Origin: Eubacterium sp. | GTDB taxonomy: Bacteria > Bacillota_A > Clostridia > Lachnospirales > Lachnospiraceae | DNA: 42,682 nucleotides | NCBI GenBank assembly: GCA_023663915.1 | Contig: JAMPGN010000003.1 | Location: 1-42,682 of the forward strand | Direction: 5' to 3' | In this document: in pieces, positions 8,197-16,930 of the stretch | Numbering within the stretch: the stretch's first letter is position 1 | Layout: every line of letters starts with the position of its first letter | Notes under the pieces: model-generated | Told to the model about the DNA's origin: nothing | The model's database searches: none | Seen by the model: the letters and a program-made list of their open reading frames with translations, nothing else | Made by a program: the position numbers and the translations under genes

Positions 8197-9057
8197 ATGG
8201 TTGTGCAGATGGAATTATACAGACATCGATGCAGATTACAAGTAAAACAGAATCGAAAAGGGGACGTGGAGTATCTTACCTTTCCGTTGTTAGAGCAGAC
8301 AGGACTGGTGAGACATCTTTTTTCGACGAGGATCGGGGGAATCAGCGAGGGGATTTATCGTTCCATGAATCTGAGTTATACAAGAGGGGATAAGAAAGAG
8401 GCCGTGGATGAAAATTTCCGGCGGATTGCAGGAGTACTCGGATGTGAATTGGCCGATATCGTCTGTTCCGACCAGACGCACACCGTCAATCTGAGGGTTG
8501 TCGGGAGAGAGGATGGCGGCAAAGGAATCATATTTCCGAGGGACTATACGGATATCGACGGGCTTCTGACAGACGAGTCGGGAATCGTGCTTGCAACATT
8601 TTATGCAGACTGCGTCCCACTTTATTTTGTAGACACAAGAAAACGCGCTATCGCCTTGGCGCATTCCGGATGGAGAGGCACGGTGGCGCGCATGGGCAGG
8701 TGCGTCATCGAGAAAATGCGTGAAACATATGGAACTGATCCGGCAGATATCGTTGCGGCGGTTGGACCGTCCATCTGTCAGGAGTGTTATGAGGTGAGTG
8801 AGGACGTGGCGGATGCTTTTGCGCAGGAATTTAAAGGGCAGGGACAGATAGACGAGATATTGATGGATAAGGGAAATGGCAAATATCAGCTTGATCTGTG
8901 GCGCGCGAATGAGATTGTGCTGACGGAAGCGGGCATTCCCGCAAAACAGATTCAGGTGACAGATTTATGTACCTGCCACAACAGTGAATATCTTTTTTCC
9001 CATAGGGCGAGCAAGGGAAGAAGAGGAAACCTGGGCGCTTTTATGGGGTTGATTTAA
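8197..9057 (+). CDS. pgeF: Peptidoglycan editing factor PgeF (YfiH/laccase-domain family)
   Basis: A 286-residue protein of the Cu-oxidase_4 family, known in E. coli to remove wrongly incorporated L-Ser or Gly from peptidoglycan precursors. Metal-binding residues are visible: His in CSDQTHTVNLR, Cys in FYADCVPLYFVD and His in ALAHSGWRGTVARMG. The C-terminus TDLCTCHNSEYLFSHRASKG is typical. GAAAGG at 8190-8195 is too close to ATG 8197; GTG at 8203 (7 bases away) may be the real start, with little effect on the protein. Confidence 0.93.
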   Translation: MVVQMELYRHRCRLQVKQNRKGDVEYLTFPLLEQTGLVRHLFSTRIGGISEGIYRSMNLSYTRGDKKEAVDENFRRIAGVLGCELADIVCSDQTHTVNLRVVGREDGGKGIIFPRDYTDIDGLLTDESGIVLATFYADCVPLYFVDTRKRAIALAHSGWRGTVARMGRCVIEKMRETYGTDPADIVAAVGPSICQECYEVSEDVADAFAQEFKGQGQIDEILMDKGNGKYQLDLWRANEIVLTEAGIPAKQIQVTDLCTCHNSEYLFSHRASKGRRGNLGAFMGLI

Positions 9058-9157
9058 GAGAATCTTAAAGATTTTCCCATCTTTTCCTTTAGGAATGTAT
9101 GTTTCAATAGAAACATGAGGTCAGTACAAAAGAACTTGAGAGGGCGGAGGTGCAGAC

Positions 9158-9850
9158 ATGGCGAACATTCTTGTATGTGACGATGATAAGGAGATCGTGG
9201 ATGCGATCGAGATTTATCTGCTTCAGGAAGGATATACGATCTTCAAGGCTTACGACGGGGAGCAGGCGATCAAGATTTTGAAGGAACAGCAGATACATCT
9301 GCTTCTGATCGATATCATGATGCCGAAGTTGGACGGGATTCATGCGACGTTGAAAATCAGGGAGTATTCCAGTATACCGATCATTATCCTGTCAGCGAAG
9401 TCGGAAGACAACGACAAGATACTCGGTCTGAATATAGGGGCGGACGATTATGTGACGAAGCCGTTTAACCCTTTGGAGTTGGTGGCGAGAGTGAAGTCCA
9501 ATTTAAGAAGGTATACGACACTCGGCAATCTGAATACGGAGAACAATGCGCTTTTCCAGGTAGGCGGCTTATGCATCAACGACGATACCAAAGAGGTGAC
9601 GGTGGATGGAGAGGCGGTAAGGCTGACGCCCATCGAGTATAATATTCTTCTTCTACTCGTGAAGAACTGCGGCAGGGTATTTTCGATCGATCAGATTTAC
9701 GAGAGTATATGGAACGAGGAAGCGATTGGTGCAGATAATACGGTAGCGGTACATATCAGACATATCCGGGAGAAGATCGAGATCAATCCGAAAGAACCAA
9801 GATATCTAAAAGTTGTGTGGGGTGTCGGCTACAAGATTGAGAAGCAATAG
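9158..9850 (+). CDS. OmpR/VanR-family response regulator
   Basis: A 230-residue two-domain regulator. The receiver has the acidic pocket CDDD, phospho-acceptor Asp52 in LIDIMMPKLDG, Ser79 and Lys101 in DDYVTKPF. The C-terminal winged helix includes LTPIEYNILLLLVKNCGRVF and the VWGVGYKIEK end. Upstream, ATGTTTC-AATA-GAAACAT (9099-9116) is a perfect 7-base inverted repeat that could be an operator. It precedes the histidine kinase at 9921 and is very probably its partner. The regulated genes are not evident. Confidence 0.93.
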   Translation: MANILVCDDDKEIVDAIEIYLLQEGYTIFKAYDGEQAIKILKEQQIHLLLIDIMMPKLDGIHATLKIREYSSIPIIILSAKSEDNDKILGLNIGADDYVTKPFNPLELVARVKSNLRRYTTLGNLNTENNALFQVGGLCINDDTKEVTVDGEAVRLTPIEYNILLLLVKNCGRVFSIDQIYESIWNEEAIGADNTVAVHIRHIREKIEINPKEPRYLKVVWGVGYKIEKQ

Positions 9851-9920
9851 CCGTACAGCTATGCAATAGGTCTGATGTGGGCGGAATTGTGAATAGAAAT
9901 CGCCCGGAATGGAGATAGAG

Positions 9921-12674
9921 ATGGACAAAGATGAAAAGGAAAAGGTAGAGACAAAGAAAGAGAGAAGAGAGCGGAAAGCAAAGAAAGGGAATCGTATGCT
10001 GCGCAGATTTTTATGTGTTGTACAGCATGCCGCCCTGGGCGTCACGGCGCTTGCCGTTTTCGTGGTGGCATGCGGTTCTACGGTGAGGATCGAAGGATTC
10101 AGGGACAGCCGAGTGGCTTTCAATATGGGCTATCGGTATCAAGGAGAAAAATATGAGGATTCCGATGTGTTCAATGGAATATTCGGATATGCGGTAGCTG
10201 ATATCATACGCTATGGCGTCGTGAGTAGCCAGTTGGAGACGGACGGCAGGTTTGACGGTAATAAACTAGTCGATGTCACAGCATATAATTACCGGGATAT
10301 CGGATTGCCGGAACGCTACGTGACTGCAGATTATAGACTTGGAGATCTTCTCAAATGGGAGAATTATGGATTTGAATGGACGACGACTCAGATGACGCAG
10401 TCGCAGGCAGAGAATTTTTTGGCGGATAAGACGAGGGTGACGGTCATCGATCCGCAGAGTGGATATTATAATACATCGGATGCCAGTTACTTAAAGTCTG
10501 ATGTGGAGTCTTACACATTCGTAAATGATGTATCTTCCAATCAGATCTGGACAGATACGGACATCGACGGTTTTGTGGAAGGGTACCGTGAGAGCGGTTC
10601 CGCGAATAAGCCTTCCGATTCCAATGAATATCTGATGGAGACGTTGGATGGCGAATCGGCGCAGGATTATGCAAATTTGGGCGATGAGATCGGCTCCTAT
10701 AATATTATGGTCAACCGTTATAAGACTGCGGAAGAGAAAAATTTGGAAGAGTATGTGTCCGACTGGGATATTTACTATGATCTGTGTCACAATGTGCAGA
10801 ATGCAGCGAAGAGCCTTGCTTATAACTATCAGGAGTATTTAGACTATAGAGAGTATTTTGATCCCGGAAACTCTAATGTGATGTTTCTTATCATGAAGAC
10901 GGTAGGAGACAATACCCAGATATACAGTAACTTAAGTGCTGAGGAAGAGATTGAGAATGTAACCGGGTTCATGCAGTCGGACGATGGGATAGACAGCGGG
11001 CTTATGAGTCAGGCAGGGAAATATATATACTACAGTCCGTCTGAAATGACCTATCGGACCAACACCACGATCGCTGAAGAGACCGTCAGGGAAATATTAA
11101 ACAGTTATGATTATGCCTATCCGGAAAGCGTCAAGATATGGATCAACGTAAATACTGACTATCCGGTTTCGGATGTGTTTATGCAGGGAGCGACGGGGTT
11201 CCGGAATTATACGCCTTATTTCTGGCAGTGGATTGCGGCGGCATTGGTATCACTTGTACTGTATCTGGTTCTCCTGTTTTATCTGACAATGTCGGCGGGC
11301 AGAGATGTTGATAAGGAAGGCAGGCAGTATATCCGTCTGGAATCTTTTGACAGTGTTCCTACGGAAGTGGCGCTCTTAATTGCTGTCGGCGCGATGGTTT
11401 TAGCAGGGTGGATATTGATTGTTGTGATCGAATTGACGGATATCCATCCGTCGGAAGTGATATCGACCTCTTACGGTGTAATCTATGAAGAGTGGTTTAA
11501 AGCGCTTCTGGTGGTGGGAGTGTTTGTGGCCGATGCAGTTCTCATGTTTTTCTTCTACAGTTTTGTCAGAAGACTCAAGGCGAGGACATTATGGAAAAAC
11601 AGTTATCTGCGCAGGCTTGTGCGGAAACTCAAGAAGTTTGTATGGAAGGTATATGACAATGGGAATATTGTGCTTAGAACATGGGTTCCTTACGGTGTGT
11701 TCCTGTTATTCAATTTCCTCATGCTGCTGTGGGCATTTGTGGCTGATGGGTTTGGAAGGATTCTGGCGCTTCTAGTCGCGGTTGCGATGGATATTGTCGT
11801 TGGCAATCTGTTTTACCGCAATGCCAAGGAACAGCAGGATATCGTGGAAGGCATCAAGACGATTGCTGGCGGACAGCTGGAGTACCAGGTGAATACGGAT
11901 AAGTTTCACGGAGACAATCTGACGTTGGCGCATTCCGTCAACAGTATTGGTAAGGGAATCAAGGACGCGGTGGAGATCAGTATGAAAGACGAGCGTATGA
12001 AAGCGGATCTGATTACAAATGTTTCCCATGATATCAAGACGCCGCTCACCTCCATTATCAATTATGTGGATCTGATTAAGAGAGAACAGGTGGACAACGC
12101 AAAAGTACAGAATTATATCCGGGTGCTTGACGAGAAATCCCAGCGGTTGAAGCAGTTGACGGACGATCTTGTTGAGGCGAGCAAGATATCTTCCGGAAAT
12201 ATCAATCTGCATTTTGAGAAGATTAATCTGACGGAACTCATGAATCAGACCATCGGAGAATTTTCCGAGAAATTCGAGCAGAAGAACCTGACAACGGTCA
12301 TGAATGTCAATACGCCAAACACGGTGATTGAGGCGGACAGCCGGAGAATATGGCGTGTGATCGAGAACTTGTTTAACAATATCTTTAAATATGCCATGGA
12401 AGGTACGCGCGTCTATCTCACAATCGATAGTATTGCGGAGAACACAGGTTACATTGCGCTGGCAGTCAAGAATATATCGGCATCACCGCTCAACTGCAAT
12501 CCGAGTGAGCTGACGGAACGTTTTATCCGGGGCGATGAATCGCGGACGACGGAAGGGAGTGGGCTTGGACTGTCCATTGCAAAGAACTTGACGGAAGCAC
12601 AGAAAGGCACGTTTGAGATTCAATTAGACGGGGATCTGTTTAAGGTAATTCTGACCTTCCCGTTAGCCAGATAA
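9921..12674 (+). CDS. Large membrane histidine kinase with long extracellular sensor
   Basis: A 917-residue kinase. After a very basic head there is one span (about residues 30-50), an extracytoplasmic region of about 380 residues rich in Tyr, Asp and Asn, then several spans between about 434 and 630. A HAMP-like linker precedes the H box NVSHDIKTPLTSIINYVDL with His703. The ATPase has the N box RVIENLFNNIFKYA and the G2 box TEGSGLGLSIAKNL; the usual DxGxG G1 box is replaced by KNISASPLN, as in a VanS-like subgroup. GGAG at 9911-9914 sets ATG 9921 rather than 9909. The ligand is unknown; a cell-envelope signal is an inference. Confidence 0.9.
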   Translation: MDKDEKEKVETKKERRERKAKKGNRMLRRFLCVVQHAALGVTALAVFVVACGSTVRIEGFRDSRVAFNMGYRYQGEKYEDSDVFNGIFGYAVADIIRYGVVSSQLETDGRFDGNKLVDVTAYNYRDIGLPERYVTADYRLGDLLKWENYGFEWTTTQMTQSQAENFLADKTRVTVIDPQSGYYNTSDASYLKSDVESYTFVNDVSSNQIWTDTDIDGFVEGYRESGSANKPSDSNEYLMETLDGESAQDYANLGDEIGSYNIMVNRYKTAEEKNLEEYVSDWDIYYDLCHNVQNAAKSLAYNYQEYLDYREYFDPGNSNVMFLIMKTVGDNTQIYSNLSAEEEIENVTGFMQSDDGIDSGLMSQAGKYIYYSPSEMTYRTNTTIAEETVREILNSYDYAYPESVKIWINVNTDYPVSDVFMQGATGFRNYTPYFWQWIAAALVSLVLYLVLLFYLTMSAGRDVDKEGRQYIRLESFDSVPTEVALLIAVGAMVLAGWILIVVIELTDIHPSEVISTSYGVIYEEWFKALLVVGVFVADAVLMFFFYSFVRRLKARTLWKNSYLRRLVRKLKKFVWKVYDNGNIVLRTWVPYGVFLLFNFLMLLWAFVADGFGRILALLVAVAMDIVVGNLFYRNAKEQQDIVEGIKTIAGGQLEYQVNTDKFHGDNLTLAHSVNSIGKGIKDAVEISMKDERMKADLITNVSHDIKTPLTSIINYVDLIKREQVDNAKVQNYIRVLDEKSQRLKQLTDDLVEASKISSGNINLHFEKINLTELMNQTIGEFSEKFEQKNLTTVMNVNTPNTVIEADSRRIWRVIENLFNNIFKYAMEGTRVYLTIDSIAENTGYIALAVKNISASPLNCNPSELTERFIRGDESRTTEGSGLGLSIAKNLTEAQKGTFEIQLDGDLFKVILTFPLAR

Positions 12675-12763
12675 AAAATCGTCGCTAGGCAACGATGATT
12701 AAGAGAATGCTTCGCATTCTCCCGAAATGATTTACACTACTGCAATTTCCTATGCAAATATAT
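12672..12763 (+). repeat. Modular 3'-end repeat, copy A
   Basis: It starts at the TAA of the kinase gene: TAAAAAATCGTCGC, a hairpin-forming block (12678-12700), a second perfect hairpin GAGAATGC-TTC-GCATTCTC (12703-12721), then GATTTACACT (12729-12738) and GCAATTTCCTATG (12742-12754). Copy B at 34404-34560 has the same first block and the same GATTTACACT/GCAATTTCCTATG block but lacks the hairpin between them. Confidence 0.75.
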
Positions 12764-12765
12764 TG

Positions 12766-12805
12766 AAAAACGCCCGATTCTACTGGTATCAATGCGGAAT
12801 CGGGC
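12766..12805 (-). terminator. Intrinsic terminator of prs
   Basis: Read on the minus strand, GCCCGATTC (12805-12797) pairs perfectly with GAATCGGGC (12780-12772) and is followed by G and five T residues (12770-12766). It lies 45 bases after the prs stop codon. Confidence 0.85.
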
Positions 12806-12849
12806 ATTGTGATATGTATTGATAGGTTTACGTTTTACAAACTATAGAT

Positions 12850-14043
12850 CTACAAGTCGAGCCCGCTCATCTCGCGGTTGTTGTATTTGGCGAGGATCTG
12901 GTGGATCTTATCGGTCGGAGTGTAAATATTCGCCATTGACGCATCGTGGTTCATGAAGTCAATGATGGAAGCGATAAATTTACTCATATCCGCCTCAACA
13001 TAATAGGTCTTCTCTCTCAATTCAGGTGGCTGGTAACAGAGATTGGTGGAAATGATGCGGTCAAAGTAACATTTCTCATACGCTTCATCAAAAGCGCTCA
13101 ATCCGTCGGTAAATAATCCGAATGTGCAACATATAAAGACTCTCTTTGCATTCATTTTCTTAAGCTGTTTAGCAGTGTCGATCATGCTGCCGCCGGAGGA
13201 GATCATGTCGTCGATGATGATCGCATCTTTGCCGTCAATATTGTCTCCCAGAAACTCGTGTGCTACAATGGGGTTCTTGCCGTTTACGATCGTCGAGTAA
13301 TCGCGGCGCTTATAGAACATACCCGCATCTACGCCGAGCACGTTGGCGAAATAGACCGCCCTGTCCAGTGCGCCCTCGTCGGGGCTGATCACGATCGTAT
13401 GTTCCTTGTCGATGATGAGATCCTTCTCAGTACGGAGCAGTGCGCGGATAAACTGGTAGGGCGGGGTGAAATTGTCAAATCCCTTGATGGGAACGGAGTT
13501 CTGGACTCGCGGATCATGTGCGTCAAAAGTGATGAAATTGGACACATCCATATCCATCAGTTCTTTGATCGCGTAGGCGCAGTCGAGTGATTCCCGTCCG
13601 TTTCTCTTATGCTGTCTTCCTTCATAGAGAAAAGGCATGATTACACTAACACGGTGCGCCTTGCCGTTGATGGCGGCAATGATCCTTTTTAAATCCTGAT
13701 AATGGTCGTCGGGGGACATATGATTGACAAAGTTATTCATTTTATAAGTAATACTATGATTGCAGACATCAATCAGAATAAAGACATCTTTGCCCCTGAC
13801 GGACGAAGGGAGTATGCCTTTGGCTTCGCCGCTTCCGAAACGAGGGCATTCTACTTCCATAAGATAATTATCTTCCATATAACCATGAAAAGCAGGGTCC
13901 TTCTTGAAACTGTTATCCAGACTTTTGCGGAAATTCACCAGATGATTGTTGACTTTATTTGCCAGAGGCAGTGCAGATTTCGTGGTGAGCAGTTTTACTG
14001 GTGCTACCGGCATGGCGTGCTTTAATTCTTCTGTGTTAGGCAT
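12850..14043 (-). CDS. prs: Ribose-phosphate pyrophosphokinase, long form
   Basis: A 397-residue enzyme that makes PRPP from ribose 5-phosphate and ATP for nucleotide, His and Trp synthesis. The PRPP-binding loop is clear (IIIDDMISSGGSMIDTAKQL), as are an ATP-loop-like FLYEGRQHKRNGRESL and FDAHDPRVQNSVP at the place of the usual DLH site. It is about 80 residues longer than classical ~315-residue PRPP synthetases, with a longer N-terminus and altered motifs, so it belongs to a divergent subgroup. AGGAGGT precedes ATG 14043. It has its own promoter and terminator. Confidence 0.87.
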   Translation of the reverse strand: MPNTEELKHAMPVAPVKLLTTKSALPLANKVNNHLVNFRKSLDNSFKKDPAFHGYMEDNYLMEVECPRFGSGEAKGILPSSVRGKDVFILIDVCNHSITYKMNNFVNHMSPDDHYQDLKRIIAAINGKAHRVSVIMPFLYEGRQHKRNGRESLDCAYAIKELMDMDVSNFITFDAHDPRVQNSVPIKGFDNFTPPYQFIRALLRTEKDLIIDKEHTIVISPDEGALDRAVYFANVLGVDAGMFYKRRDYSTIVNGKNPIVAHEFLGDNIDGKDAIIIDDMISSGGSMIDTAKQLKKMNAKRVFICCTFGLFTDGLSAFDEAYEKCYFDRIISTNLCYQPPELREKTYYVEADMSKFIASIIDFMNHDASMANIYTPTDKIHQILAKYNNREMSGLDL

Positions 14044-14092
14044 ATTGACCTCCTAAAATATTGCATTACAAAAGCCATGTGCTGACACTTAT

Positions 14093-14121
14093 TTTATATC
14101 ATTATGCTAGTGACACGTCAA
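14093..14121 (-). promoter_or_regulatory. Promoter of prs
   Basis: On the minus strand TTGACG (14121-14116), a 17-base spacer and TATAAA (14098-14093), giving a leader of about 45 bases before prs. Its -35 box abuts that of the divergent promoter at 14110-14138. Confidence 0.75.
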
Positions 14122-14138
14122 GGAAATTCTAGTAGAAT
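14110..14138 (+). promoter_or_regulatory. Promoter of the DUF512-der-plsY-gpsA operon
   Basis: GTGACA (14110-14115), a 17-base spacer and TAGAAT (14133-14138). It is arranged back to back with the prs promoter, the two -35 boxes touching, so both polymerases could not be bound at once. Confidence 0.65.
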
Positions 14139-14250
14139 AAAGACAGTAATTACAAATATATTACGATTTACAGTCTGCGTTCCGGCAGAAATCATTTTTG
14201 TTTGTTAGGCGTGGATTGGAATACTTTTACTTGGTGATCGGAATGAAACT

Positions 14251-15582
14251 ATGAAGAGATTACAGCATATGATTCAGAGCGTGGAACCCGGCTCCATCGC
14301 AGAGGAGATGGAGATACAGGCTGGGGACTGTCTGCTTGCGATTAATGGTAATGAGATCAAGGATATTTTTGACTATCGTTATCTGGTTCAAGATGAGTAT
14401 ATCGAGGTATTGATTTGTAAGCCGGACGGGGAAGAGTGGCTTCTTGAGATTGAGAAAGACTATGATGACGATCTAGGAATTGCCTTTGAAAATGGGCTGA
14501 TGGACGAATACCGTTCCTGCCATAATAAGTGTATCTTTTGTTTTATCGACCAGATGCCGGAGGGGATGAGGGACACTTTGTATTTTAAGGACGATGACTC
14601 GCGACTTTCCTTTCTGCAGGGCAATTATGTGACGCTGACGAATATGTCAGATGAGGATGTGGAGCGTGTGATTCGATATCACCTGTCGCCGATCAACATC
14701 TCTTTTCAGACGACGAATCCGGAACTTCGCTGCAAGATGTTGAACAATCGTTTCGCGGGGCGTGCGCTTGAGCAGGTGAAGAAATTATATGCGGCGGGAA
14801 TCACCATGAATGGACAGATTGTGCTCTGCAAGAACGTCAACGACGGGGCGGAACTTGAGCGCAGCATCTCGGATCTGACTGCGTATCTGCCGCATTTAGA
14901 GAGTGTGTCGGTGGTGCCGGTTGGACTGTCCAGGTTTCGGGATGGGCTATATCCATTGGAGCCGTTTGACAGGGAAGATGCTGAGGAAGTTTTGCGCTGT
15001 ATCCATAAGTGGCAGGAGAAAATTTATCCGGAGTATGGTCTGCATTTTGTCCATGCGTCCGATGAATGGTATGTGCTTGCGCAGGAAGAATTACCTGAAG
15101 CGGAACGTTACGATGGTTATCTGCAATTAGAAAATGGCGTAGGTATGCTGAGATTGTTGATGGATGAGTTTGCAGAGGCGATGGAAGAGGAGACCAAACA
15201 GGATAACGATCGATACGCCGGAGTTCGCGAGGAACTGTCCATGGCGACAGGCAGGCTGGCATATCCTTTTATCCTGGATATGGCGGGGACGATGATGGAG
15301 AAGTTTGACGGTCTTGACATACATGTCTATGCCGTAAACAATGACTTTTTCGGGGAGCAGATCACGGTGTCGGGGCTTTTGACCGGACGGGATATCATGA
15401 ATCAGCTTCGGGGGCAGAAATTGGGGGACAGGCTTCTGCTTCCCCAGAATGTACTGCGCAGTGGAGAGGATTATCTGCTGGACGACATTACGGTAGGGGA
15501 GATGGAAAAGACTTTACAAGTAAAGATAGATATTGTAAAATCAAGCGGATATGATTTTGTTCACACGGTATTAGGATATTAG
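14251..15582 (+). CDS. DUF512-family radical-SAM-like iron-sulfur protein with PDZ domain
   Basis: A 443-residue protein. Residues about 1-60 form a PDZ-like domain (VEPGSIAEEMEIQAGDCLLA). Next is SCHNKCIFCFIDQMPEGMR (from about residue 90), a CxxxCxxC cluster motif of radical-SAM enzymes, with a TIM-barrel-like middle (FLQGNYVTLTN, INISFQTTNPELR). The C-terminal DUF512 region includes LTGRDI and the end VKSSGYDFVHTVLG. The family usually lies beside der, as here (9 bases apart); its substrate is unknown. ATG 14251 has only a weak GGTGATCGG ribosome site. Confidence 0.88.
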   Translation: MKRLQHMIQSVEPGSIAEEMEIQAGDCLLAINGNEIKDIFDYRYLVQDEYIEVLICKPDGEEWLLEIEKDYDDDLGIAFENGLMDEYRSCHNKCIFCFIDQMPEGMRDTLYFKDDDSRLSFLQGNYVTLTNMSDEDVERVIRYHLSPINISFQTTNPELRCKMLNNRFAGRALEQVKKLYAAGITMNGQIVLCKNVNDGAELERSISDLTAYLPHLESVSVVPVGLSRFRDGLYPLEPFDREDAEEVLRCIHKWQEKIYPEYGLHFVHASDEWYVLAQEELPEAERYDGYLQLENGVGMLRLLMDEFAEAMEEETKQDNDRYAGVREELSMATGRLAYPFILDMAGTMMEKFDGLDIHVYAVNNDFFGEQITVSGLLTGRDIMNQLRGQKLGDRLLLPQNVLRSGEDYLLDDITVGEMEKTLQVKIDIVKSSGYDFVHTVLGY

Positions 15583-15590
15583 GAGGAAGT

Positions 15591-16928
15591 ATGGGTAAGA
15601 GAAAAACCAAGCCGATCGTGGCGGTGGTAGGCAGACCGAATGTAGGAAAGTCCACTCTGTTTAACGCATTGGCAGGGGAAAGAATATCGATTGTCAAAGA
15701 CACTCCGGGAATTACAAGAGACCGTATTTATGCGGATATTTCATGGTTAGACATGAATTTTACATTGATTGATACCGGCGGCATTGAACCCGACAGCAAA
15801 GATATTATCCTTTCACAGATGAGGGAACAGGCGCAGATCGCCATCGATACGGCTGATGTGATCCTTTTTATGGTGGATGTGAAACAAGGGCTTGTGGATG
15901 CGGATTCTAAGGTGGCGGACATGCTTCGGCGGTCACATAAGCCGGTGATACTGACGGTCAACAAAGTGGATGACTTTAACAAGTATATGGCGGATGTCTA
16001 TGAGTTCTATAATCTCGGTATTGGAGAGCCTTTTGCGATCTCCTCGGTCAACAAGCTGGGATTCGGTGAACTGCTTGACGAGGTCGCCACCTATTTTGAT
16101 AAAGATGCAACAGTGGAAGAGGAAGACGACCGCATCAAGGTTGCCATAGTAGGGAAACCGAATGTCGGGAAGTCGTCGATCATCAATAGGCTGATCGGGG
16201 AAAAACGGCTTATTGTGTCGGACATAGCAGGAACGACGAGAGACGCTATTGATACGGAGATCACCCACAACGGCAAGGAGTATGTGTTCATTGACACGGC
16301 GGGGATTCGCCGGAAAAATAAGATTAAGGAAGAGCTGGAACGATACATGATCATTCGCGCGGTGGCGGCGGTGGAGCGTGCCGACATCGTAGTGCTTGTG
16401 ATCGATGCGGTGGAAGGCATTACCGAACAGGATGCCAAGATTGCCGGCATCGCCCACGACAGGGGCAAGGCGACCATCATAGCGGTCAACAAATGGGATG
16501 CCATAGAGAAAGACAATAAGACGGTCAATGAATATACGCAGAAAATCAGACAGATACTTTCTTTTATGCCTTATGCCGAGATCATGTTTATCTCCGCAGT
16601 GACCGGGCAGAGGCTGCCGAAACTGTATGATATGATCGATATTGTTAATGAGAATCACTCCATGCGCATAGCGACGGGCGTGCTCAATGAGATTATGGCG
16701 GAAGCGGTGACATTGCAGCAGCCGCCTTCCGACAAAGGCAAGCGCCTGCGTCTGTACTATATCACGCAGGCAGCGGTGAAACCGCCGACTTTTGTGCTCT
16801 TTGTCAACGATAAGGAATTGATGCATTTTTCCTATATGAGATATCTGGAAAACCAGATCAGAGAGACGTTCGGGTTCCGGGGAACGCCGTTTAAATTTAT
16901 CATCAGAGAGAGAAAGGACGGCAGGTAA
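15591..16928 (+). CDS. der: Ribosome biogenesis GTPase Der (EngA)
   Basis: A 445-residue protein with two tandem GTPase domains and a C-terminal KH-like domain. Domain 1: GRPNVGKST, DTPGITRD, DTGG, NKVD. Domain 2 (from about residue 180): GKPNVGKSS, DIAGTTRD, DTAGIRRK, NKWD. The KH-like end includes KPPTFVLFVND and FGFRGTPFKFIIRERK. Der is essential for 50S maturation in known bacteria. It is preceded by AGGAGG and sits two bases before the plsY start. Confidence 0.97.
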   Translation: MGKRKTKPIVAVVGRPNVGKSTLFNALAGERISIVKDTPGITRDRIYADISWLDMNFTLIDTGGIEPDSKDIILSQMREQAQIAIDTADVILFMVDVKQGLVDADSKVADMLRRSHKPVILTVNKVDDFNKYMADVYEFYNLGIGEPFAISSVNKLGFGELLDEVATYFDKDATVEEEDDRIKVAIVGKPNVGKSSIINRLIGEKRLIVSDIAGTTRDAIDTEITHNGKEYVFIDTAGIRRKNKIKEELERYMIIRAVAAVERADIVVLVIDAVEGITEQDAKIAGIAHDRGKATIIAVNKWDAIEKDNKTVNEYTQKIRQILSFMPYAEIMFISAVTGQRLPKLYDMIDIVNENHSMRIATGVLNEIMAEAVTLQQPPSDKGKRLRLYYITQAAVKPPTFVLFVNDKELMHFSYMRYLENQIRETFGFRGTPFKFIIRERKDGR

Positions 16929-16930
16929 AA

